DNA from: Chromatiales bacterium | GTDB taxonomy: Bacteria > Pseudomonadota > Gammaproteobacteria > Chromatiales > Chromatiaceae | NCBI GenBank assembly: GCA_022360595.1 | Contig: JAKSCN010000086.1 | Location: forward strand, 1-14,101 | Direction of reading: 5' to 3' | Length of the DNA stretch: 14,101 nt | Shown here: one piece after another, positions 7,297-12,786 of the stretch | Layout: each line of letters opens with the position of its first letter | Numbering within the stretch: position 1 is the stretch's first letter | Notes under the pieces: generated by a model | Databases searched by the model: none | Told to the model about the DNA's origin: nothing | Seen by the model: the letters and a program-made list of their open reading frames with translations, nothing else | Position numbers and translations under genes: made by a program

Positions 7297-7337
7297 TTTA
7301 GCAAGCTACTCGGATGGGGGTGCATGAGGATAATATA

Positions 7338-8453
7338 ATGCTGATTGCTGTTCCAAAAGAGATCAAAAACAATGAATACCGCGTAGGATTGATTCCCTCA
7401 AGTGTGCGTGAGCTGGTTAATCAGGGCCATCAAGTGCTGATCGAGACCCAAGCGGGTGCGGGAATTGGTCTGTCTGATGAGGAGTACCGTGCCGCGGGTG
7501 CTGATATTGTAGGGGGCGCACAGGAGGTCTTCGATCGCGGTGAGATGATCATCAAGGTGAAAGAGCCGCAGCCGAATGAGTGTCGGATGCTGAGTGAAGG
7601 GCAGTTGTTGTTCACCTATCTCCATCTGGCGCCTGATCCGCAGCAGACTGAACTGCTGGTGGAGTCGGGTGTCACCGCCATCGCCTATGAGACTGTGACC
7701 GACGATCAGGGTGGATTGCCGCTGCTGACACCAATGTCCGAAGTGGCCGGGCGGATGGCGATTCAGGCGGGCGCCCACTGTTTGGAGAAGGCCCACGGTG
7801 GCGCCGGTATTCTGCTCGGTGGTGTTCCCGGTGTGGCGCCGGCCGATGTGGTGGTGATCGGCGGCGGTGTGGTCGGCACCAATGCGATCATGATGGCGAT
7901 GGGGATGGGCGCCAGGGTCACGGCGTTGGATCGCTCTTTGGATCGTCTGAGAGCCTTGGATATGCAGTTTGGCAGCCACTTGATCACCCAGTTCTCTACC
8001 GCCGAGAGCCTGGAACAGGCGGTATTGGCAGCCGACCTTGTGGTTGGCGCCGTGTTGATTCCAGGGGCTGCCGCGCCCAAGTTAATCGACCGGGCGATGC
8101 TGAGCCGGATGCGAAATGGTTCAGTACTGGTGGATGTCGCTATTGATCAGGGGGGGTGCTTTGAGACCTCCAGGGCCACCACTCATGCTGATCCAACTTA
8201 TGAGATCGATGGTGTTGTGCACTACTGTGTTGCCAATATGCCCGGCGCGGTACCACGTACCTCTACCTTTGCCCTCAACAACGCAACACTGCCGTTTTCC
8301 CTGAAGCTGGCCGAGAAAGGCTTGGCTGCGCTGCTGGATGATCCCCATCTGCTGGCCGGATTGAATGTCCACCAGGGGCAGATCACCTATCAAGCAGTGG
8401 CGGAATCGTTGAATTACGACTTTATTCCCGCCAAGGAAGCGCTCAATGATTAG
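7338..8453 (+). CDS. ald: Alanine dehydrogenase
   Basis: A cytosolic NAD-dependent L-alanine dehydrogenase that interconverts alanine with pyruvate, ammonium and NADH. It is 371 residues, the standard length. The ATG at 7338 is chosen over an in-frame ATG at 7314 because AGGA lies seven bases before it and MLIAVPKEIKNNEYRVGL is the family N-terminus. Active-site residues sit at the same numbers as in the Mycobacterium tuberculosis enzyme: Arg15 and Lys75 (pyruvate binding), His96 (proton transfer) and Asp270. The NAD fold shows IGGGVVGTNA (174-183), with Asp198 at the end of the second strand for the adenosine ribose. The GIGLSDEEY and MSEVAGRMA signatures are intact. A small ABM-like gene follows after 32 bases, probably in the same transcript. 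REP-like pairs flank this two-gene unit. Confidence 0.96.
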   Translation: MLIAVPKEIKNNEYRVGLIPSSVRELVNQGHQVLIETQAGAGIGLSDEEYRAAGADIVGGAQEVFDRGEMIIKVKEPQPNECRMLSEGQLLFTYLHLAPDPQQTELLVESGVTAIAYETVTDDQGGLPLLTPMSEVAGRMAIQAGAHCLEKAHGGAGILLGGVPGVAPADVVVIGGGVVGTNAIMMAMGMGARVTALDRSLDRLRALDMQFGSHLITQFSTAESLEQAVLAADLVVGAVLIPGAAAPKLIDRAMLSRMRNGSVLVDVAIDQGGCFETSRATTHADPTYEIDGVVHYCVANMPGAVPRTSTFALNNATLPFSLKLAEKGLAALLDDPHLLAGLNVHQGQITYQAVAESLNYDFIPAKEALND

Positions 8454-8485
8454 AACAACTCCTAGGGACAAGGTGGTAAATTGCT

Positions 8486-8800
8486 ATGTGGATTCGTGAA
8501 TGGAAATGCCGGTGCCCGATAGATACGGCGGACGATTTTATCCATTATTTGGATCAGACCGGTGTCAGTGACACTCAATCTATCGAAGGTTGCACAGGCC
8601 ATAAGGTGATGTGTCGATCCCTGAACGGTGAGATGGAGATAATGCTGAGTACCTACTGGCAGTCGCTGGATGCGATGAAAGCGTACGCCGGTGACGATAT
8701 CTATAAGGCGGTGCTCTATCCCGATGACTATAAATATCGCATTGAGCCGGATACGAAAGTAAGGGTATACGAGGTTAACTCGATCGAAGAAGGGCATTAG
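8486..8800 (+). CDS. ABM-like dimeric alpha-beta barrel protein
   Basis: A 104-residue cytosolic protein. The stretch MLSTYWQSLDAMKAYAGDDI followed by KAVLYPDDYKY (about 53-84) matches the pattern of antibiotic-biosynthesis-monooxygenase (ABM) family ferredoxin-like proteins, where a Trp-x-Ser-Leu-x-Ala helix start and a Phe/Tyr-Ala-Gly turn are typical. It is too short for two folds and would act as a homodimer. Members include cofactor-free monooxygenases, heme-degrading enzymes and many with no known reaction, so no reaction is assigned. The start ATG 8486 has AAGGTGG nine bases upstream. It follows ald by 32 bases on the same strand and is likely co-transcribed. A large hairpin of REP-like sequence begins eight bases after its stop. 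Confidence 0.75.
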   Translation: MWIREWKCRCPIDTADDFIHYLDQTGVSDTQSIEGCTGHKVMCRSLNGEMEIMLSTYWQSLDAMKAYAGDDIYKAVLYPDDYKYRIEPDTKVRVYEVNSIEEGH

Positions 8801-8808
8801 GAGATGTT

Positions 8809-8861
8809 GATCGCAGTCGCCGCTCCTACAGGCCAACTCTGCAGGAGTGGCGGCTGTGATC
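8809..8861 (+). repeat. REP-like inverted pair forming a long 3' hairpin
   Basis: Two 22-base arms (8809-8830 and 8840-8861), each bounded by GATC on the outside and ACA/TGC near the loop, fold around a nine-base loop. Eighteen pairs are Watson-Crick, three are G-U in the plus-strand RNA, and one is an A-C mismatch. The left arm, read on the minus strand, starts TGTAGGAGCGGCG, a near match to the Pseudomonas/Xanthomonas REP pattern. It lies between convergent genes and probably stops or protects the ald transcript. No long T tract follows. Confidence 0.65.
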
Positions 8862-8881
8862 TGTTTCAGCTCAACCTACGG

Positions 8882-10801
8882 CTACCAGCCGCCACCACCA
8901 CCGCCACCGCCTCCACCACCGGAGGAACCTCCACCGCCAGAACCGGATGATGAGCCGGGTGCCGTTGATGATGAGGAGACAGCACTGCTCATAGCGCTAC
9001 CAACGGTTGATGTGAAGCCTTGGATGTTGCCCGGATGCCAACTGTCGCCGTGGTACCACTGGGGGTTATAGGCGTCTGCCATCTGGGCGTTGGCCAGAAT
9101 GCTGGTGAATTTCTCTGCCCACTGATGCTCCACACCAAGTGCAATGGCGTAGGGCAGGTAGCGCTCGAACAGTTCGGGGGTCTTATCCGGTGGGTGCTTG
9201 AAGTCCAGCTCGTCTTTCTCGGCCACTTCTAAATAGAGACTGAATCCGGCGGTCTTGGTTCGTAGTTTTTGGCCCAATTGAGTGGGGGCCTTCATCCACT
9301 CGTAGAAGAGCACATTGATCATCAACAGAACGAGCAGGCAGATGGCTAAAGGTATGGATCCACCAATACCCACCATCATCCCGATACCCGCCACAGCGCC
9401 CAGCAGAAAAGGGGCGGCGCCGACAATACCGGCCACCACTTTACCGATACCTTTCCCGCTTACCTGGTAACCGCGCCAGCTAGTAAGAATACCTTTCAGG
9501 AGTGAAAAAATGCCCAGGCTCCAGCCTGACAGCCAAACACTCATAAAACCGACCACAATACGCTGGTCAGTTGATTCCAGATTGAGCACGGCGAGCACCA
9601 TGGTGGCGGCACTGATCAGAAAACCGGGCACCAGATAGGCCTTGTTAGTGCGGAAGTGGATTACCTCGTAGTCCTGTTTCAGGGACTTTTCGTGAGCGCG
9701 GATCGCTTCGCCAAGCTGGCGGTGATTGCTCTTTTTCAGAGTGATAGTGTCGCGCTTACTGCCGAATAGACTCTCCGCAATTGCCCGCTCTCCCGGGGCC
9801 AGCTCCACGTTGTTACCGGTGCGCATCAGGGTGAACTGCCCCGCCTTGTCTTCGTCAATAATCAGATAACCTGCCACTGCCATATTGATGAGGGCAGCGC
9901 TGAAACTCTGCTTGTCGTAGCCCATCTTCTGAACGAAGCGTAGGGAAGCGGGAGAGAAGCCATTTGGTGGTGTGTATTCAGGAATCACCACACCCATATC
10001 GGGGTCACGGCCTACTCTTTGCCAGCTTAGAAAATAGTAGATCAATAGGATTGAAATACCGATAGCGCCAACAGCGGTTTCATGGTTGTCCGCCAGTATC
10101 CATCCGAGCCGATCCGTGGCCGAGGGCTCGATCACCAACCCTTTCGGCCAAGTGGTGACAAGGGTAAGTCCTTCATAACGGTTGAGTGGTTGGGTGGTGC
10201 GAAATCTGGCGGTACCGTCGTACTCGACCCAGGCTTCATAGTGACGCCCTTGCGCCCCTTGGGGACCGGTGTAGCCTTCAACACTCAGGGCGTTGCTGTC
10301 GAGCTGTTTGGGCAGCCAGACGCTGGCGCTGGCTTTCTTGATTGGGAAAGCCCAACCATTGCCGGTGACATTCCAATAGAGTTCGTCATGCTGATCAAAA
10401 AAACCGAGCTGCCGATCGGTGGTGTAACGAATGGTGTAGGTGTAGATATCCTTGTGGAGGTGAACATTCTTATCGCCAATATAGATACGAATACCGTTAT
10501 CGAGATTCCGGGTATGGTGTTTTTCCGAGTGGCCATCGCGTAACACCGCCAGTAGCTCAAAACCGACTTTGTAGCGGTTGCCTACTCTGTCGTGATACTG
10601 GGTGGGAAAGTCGCGATAGATGCCGCGTTTGATCTCTTTACCTTCGGCGCGTACCACAATGGTCTCTTCCACCAGCATGCTGCCATCGGTGTTGATACGG
10701 ATGTCGCTGTTAAAGCTGAGGATTGCCTCCTCAGCCTGACCGAGTGGTATGCAAGCGATAGCCGCCGCCAGGGTGAGTAAAAGGCGCAGGATACGGGTCA
10801 T
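8882..10801 (-). CDS. DUF2207 membrane protein with poly-glycine tail
   Basis: A 639-residue envelope protein. A signal peptide (1-23, cleavage likely after GQA) leads into an extracytoplasmic beta-rich DUF2207 domain (about 25-230) that includes a GIYRDFP motif (60-66). One helix lies at 241-259, a soluble segment at about 262-385, then four helices near 388-407, 415-437, 455-478 and 481-500. After another soluble segment (about 505-600), the protein ends in a Ser/Gly-rich tail with eleven consecutive glycines and a final Trp. This architecture and tail are typical of DUF2207 proteins and their TPM-domain analogues; the function is not established. ATG at 10801 overlaps the lemA stop by four bases (ATGA), so the pair is translationally coupled, and lemA-DUF2207 adjacency recurs in many bacteria. 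The coding strand of the tail is a long GGN tract prone to length change. Confidence 0.9.
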   Translation of the reverse strand: MTRILRLLLTLAAAIACIPLGQAEEAILSFNSDIRINTDGSMLVEETIVVRAEGKEIKRGIYRDFPTQYHDRVGNRYKVGFELLAVLRDGHSEKHHTRNLDNGIRIYIGDKNVHLHKDIYTYTIRYTTDRQLGFFDQHDELYWNVTGNGWAFPIKKASASVWLPKQLDSNALSVEGYTGPQGAQGRHYEAWVEYDGTARFRTTQPLNRYEGLTLVTTWPKGLVIEPSATDRLGWILADNHETAVGAIGISILLIYYFLSWQRVGRDPDMGVVIPEYTPPNGFSPASLRFVQKMGYDKQSFSAALINMAVAGYLIIDEDKAGQFTLMRTGNNVELAPGERAIAESLFGSKRDTITLKKSNHRQLGEAIRAHEKSLKQDYEVIHFRTNKAYLVPGFLISAATMVLAVLNLESTDQRIVVGFMSVWLSGWSLGIFSLLKGILTSWRGYQVSGKGIGKVVAGIVGAAPFLLGAVAGIGMMVGIGGSIPLAICLLVLLMINVLFYEWMKAPTQLGQKLRTKTAGFSLYLEVAEKDELDFKHPPDKTPELFERYLPYAIALGVEHQWAEKFTSILANAQMADAYNPQWYHGDSWHPGNIQGFTSTVGSAMSSAVSSSSTAPGSSSGSGGGGSSGGGGGGGGGGGW

Positions 10802-11346
10802 GTGTGGTTCCCAGAGGTTGTGGTGAGTGTCGGGGTGAATTCAAAGAAGTCCGCTTTATTAAAACCAAAAGGCTGAGCAACCAACAGATCGGGAAAGGAG
10901 TCGATGCGGACGTTTAGGTTTTTTACGCTGCCGTTGTAGAAACGCCGGGCATATTGAATATGCTCCTCCACTTCGGTGATCTGGCGCAGTAGCTCAAGAT
11001 ACTGGGTGTCGGCTTTCAATTCGGGATAGGCCTCGGCAACGGCAATCAGGCGTTGCATCTGGCCATTCAGTGCGCGCTCTGCCGAGGCGTGTTCACTGGG
11101 GCTTTTAGCCGTATCGGCGGCGGTGCGGACGCGGGTTATCTCATCCAGTGTCTGGCGTTCATAGTGGGCATAGGCGTTGACCGCTTCGACCAGTTTGGGG
11201 ATGAGGTCGTGGCGCCGCTTGAGCTGTACATCAATATCGCTCCAGGCCTGCAGAACACGGTTCTTATCGTTAATCAGACGGTTGTAGATCACGACTGCCC
11301 AAATCAGGGCGCCAATTACTATGAGCAGTAGGAGTTCCAGTATCAA
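10798..11346 (-). CDS. lemA: LemA family protein
   Basis: A 182-residue protein with one N-terminal membrane helix (about 3-22), followed by a long helical bundle. YNRLINDKNRVLQAWSDIDVQLKRRHDLIPKLVEAV (21-56) is the LemA family signature, and the rest forms the amphipathic bundle ending near RFYNGSVKNLNVRIDSFPD (about 140-158). LemA proteins are membrane-anchored with the bundle outside the cytoplasmic membrane in predicted models; their biochemical role is unknown. The start is TTG (11346-11344) with AGGTAG about six bases upstream, and MILELLLLIVIG matches family N-termini. It is first of a two-gene operon with the DUF2207 gene (ATGA overlap). A possible promoter lies at 11377-11405. It is divergent from ppk2. 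Confidence 0.93.
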   Translation of the reverse strand: MILELLLLIVIGALIWAVVIYNRLINDKNRVLQAWSDIDVQLKRRHDLIPKLVEAVNAYAHYERQTLDEITRVRTAADTAKSPSEHASAERALNGQMQRLIAVAEAYPELKADTQYLELLRQITEVEEHIQYARRFYNGSVKNLNVRIDSFPDLLVAQPFGFNKADFFEFTPTLTTTSGNHT

Positions 11347-11376
11347 GATGCTACCTATGGGAGGGCTGTTTTTCTC

Positions 11377-11405
11377 ATTCTTTGCTTATGATGGAGGATG
11401 ATCAA
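11377..11405 (-). promoter_or_regulatory. Possible sigma-70 promoter for lemA-DUF2207
   Basis: On the minus strand, TTGATC (11405-11400) matches four of six -35 bases. After a 17-base spacer, AAGAAT (11382-11377) matches four of six -10 bases. Transcription would begin near 11370, giving a leader of about 24 bases. Motif prediction only. Confidence 0.3.
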
Positions 11406-11454
11406 AGAAATTAAAAGCTTGATATATGTCAGTGTCCATTTCGGTATTTGAGTG

Positions 11455-11463
11455 TATTATAAA
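11455..11463 (+). promoter_or_regulatory. Possible -10 element for ppk2
   Basis: Overlapping hexamers TATTAT (11455-11460) and TATAAA (11458-11463) each match the -10 consensus at five of six positions; no good -35 is visible. If used, transcription would start only a few bases before the ATG at 11472. That would favour the later in-frame ATG at 11502 as the real start of ppk2. Confidence 0.3.
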
Positions 11464-11471
11464 AGACTTAT

Positions 11472-12443
11472 ATGGGTATAAAAAAAATTGAGACTGATGA
11501 CATGACTGACGCAACGATTGAAAAAACTGAAAAAAAATCCACCAAAGCCCAAAAATCAGAAAAAGGTGTATCCAATGGGGGGAAGCTGCAGACGATGACG
11601 GTCGACAAAGAGTCGAAAATCAAGATCAATGTCGATAAGAAGCAGCTCAAGCGTGATGCTGAGTTCTACTATCCCTACAAAGATAAGATGAAGCGGGATC
11701 AGTACGAGGCGGAGAAATACAAGCTACAGATTGAGCTGCTGAAGATGCAGAACTGGGTCAAGGAGACGGGGCAGAAAATTGTGATCCTGTTTGAAGGACG
11801 TGACGCTGCAGGCAAGGGTGGTACCATCAAGCGGATGATGGAGCATCTCAATCCTCGTGGCGCCCATGTCGTGGCGCTGGAGAAACCGTCTGAGAGTGAG
11901 CAGGGGCAGTGGTATTACCAGCGCTATCTAAAGCATCTGCCAACCAAAGGGGAGATCGTTCTGTTTGACCGCTCCTGGTATAACCGTGCGGGGGTTGAGC
12001 GGGTGATGGGGTTCTGCAGCTCCTCCGACTACCTCGAATTTATGCGCCAAACACCTGAGCTGGAACGTATGCTGGTTCGCTCCGGCATACACCTGTTCAA
12101 ACTCTGGTTCTCGGTTACCCGTAAAGAGCAGTTGCGCCGTTTTCAGTCGCGTGAGCAGGATCCGTTGAAACATTGGAAGCTGAGTCCTATCGATTTGGCC
12201 TCGCTGGCTCGTTGGGATGACTACACCGAGGCGAAGGAGAACATGTTCTTCTATACCCATACCGCCGATGCACCCTGGACGGTGATTAAGTCTGACGACA
12301 AAAAGCGGGCACGTTTAAGTGCCATTCGCCATATTCTGAACTCACTGCCGTACACCAATAAAGATCCGGCGATCGCCTGTGAGCCCGATCCGTTGATCGT
12401 TATCGACCCTTCTGTTGACCACATTAAACCCAACGAACTCTGA
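11472..12443 (+). CDS. ppk2: Polyphosphate kinase 2 (PPK2, single domain)
   Basis: A 323-residue kinase that transfers phosphate between polyphosphate and nucleoside diphosphates; this class generally favours NDP phosphorylation from polyphosphate. Walker A is EGRDAAGKGGT (108-118, Lys115), Walker B is DRSWYNRAGVERVMG (166-180), and the lid segment FQSREQDPLKHWKLSPID (224-241) supplies basic residues. There is one kinase domain (about 60-295), as in class I or III enzymes; the class cannot be set by eye. The first 60 residues are Lys/Thr/Ser rich and low complexity. Starts are ambiguous: ATG 11472 has no good ribosome site and lies almost on a possible -10, while ATG 11502 has TGAGA about eight bases upstream. 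A 76-residue gene follows after 16 bases, and ppx lies convergent beyond, consistent with a polyphosphate locus. Confidence 0.95.
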   Translation: MGIKKIETDDMTDATIEKTEKKSTKAQKSEKGVSNGGKLQTMTVDKESKIKINVDKKQLKRDAEFYYPYKDKMKRDQYEAEKYKLQIELLKMQNWVKETGQKIVILFEGRDAAGKGGTIKRMMEHLNPRGAHVVALEKPSESEQGQWYYQRYLKHLPTKGEIVLFDRSWYNRAGVERVMGFCSSSDYLEFMRQTPELERMLVRSGIHLFKLWFSVTRKEQLRRFQSREQDPLKHWKLSPIDLASLARWDDYTEAKENMFFYTHTADAPWTVIKSDDKKRARLSAIRHILNSLPYTNKDPAIACEPDPLIVIDPSVDHIKPNEL

Positions 12444-12459
12444 TTGGAGAGACTAAAAG

Positions 12460-12690
12460 ATGACCGAACATTATGTGAAGAACGCTGAATCTGTCGTAAC
12501 GAGTTTCAAAGAGTTGTTGAGTGAAGATCAACGAGAGGCTGTCGGAGAAGAGAATTTCTCGCAATTGACTATGTTGATCGAAGCGGGTATTGCCAATCTG
12601 CTGCTGCTAAACATGGAGAAGGTGGCTGATAAAATTGAAGACCTTGCCCATGCCGTCAGAAATGACGCTGAGCGCTTTGATGATAATTGA
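12460..12690 (+). CDS. Small helical protein downstream of ppk2, unknown function
   Basis: A 76-residue acidic cytosolic protein with no signal peptide or membrane span. Residues 5-70 look almost entirely helical, with heptad-like hydrophobic spacing in LTMLIEAGIANLLLLNMEKV (36-55) and DKIEDLAHAVRND (57-69), so an oligomeric coiled-coil or helical hairpin is plausible. The ATG at 12460 has GGAGA upstream (12446-12450) with a rather long spacer. It begins 16 bases after the ppk2 stop and is followed by a strong terminator, so it shares the ppk2 transcript. I do not recognise a family. A role with PPK2 or polyphosphate is only inferred from position. Confidence 0.75.
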   Translation: MTEHYVKNAESVVTSFKELLSEDQREAVGEENFSQLTMLIEAGIANLLLLNMEKVADKIEDLAHAVRNDAERFDDN

Positions 12691-12714
12691 TTAGCGGCTC
12701 CTTAACGTTAAGTG

Positions 12715-12747
12715 ACCGGCTGTCTGTTCCTGGCAGCCGGTTTTTTT
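12715..12747 (+). terminator. Intrinsic terminator of the ppk2 operon
   Basis: An 8-bp GC-rich stem (ACCGGCTG at 12715-12722 with CAGCCGGT at 12734-12741) and an 11-base loop run directly into seven T (12741-12747). It follows the 76-residue gene by 24 bases. The opposite strand has no T tract after the stem, so it acts only on the plus strand and not on the convergent ppx gene. A perfect 12-base palindrome, CTTAACGTTAAG, lies just before it (12701-12712). Confidence 0.9.
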
Positions 12748-12786
12748 GACTCAAAAGTAAGGCAATCAAACTGGCGTTAACAGGCC

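Larger units (their letters stand above)
7019..7337. other. Divergent intergenic region upstream of ald
   Basis: These 319 bases separate the minus-strand ABC operon from ald and must hold regulatory sequence for both. From left to right there are repeated GTCTA/TAGAC half sites (7100-7122), a TTGACT hexamer at 7135-7140 that could be a -35 for ald, a 21-base operator-like palindrome (7158-7178) and a REP-like inverted pair (7217-7296). No -10 for ald can be placed with confidence. The ald ribosome site AGGA is at 7327-7330. Confidence 0.5.

Noticed and set aside
7398..7979. Minus-strand frame of 193 codons within ald
   Set aside because: Antisense to a gene with every catalytic residue conserved; the translation is low complexity and shows no domain.
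8847..9071. Plus-strand frame encoding a proline-rich peptide with eleven prolines
   Set aside because: It is the reverse strand of the poly-glycine tail of the DUF2207 protein; GGN codons read backwards give proline codons. No ribosome site and no family features.
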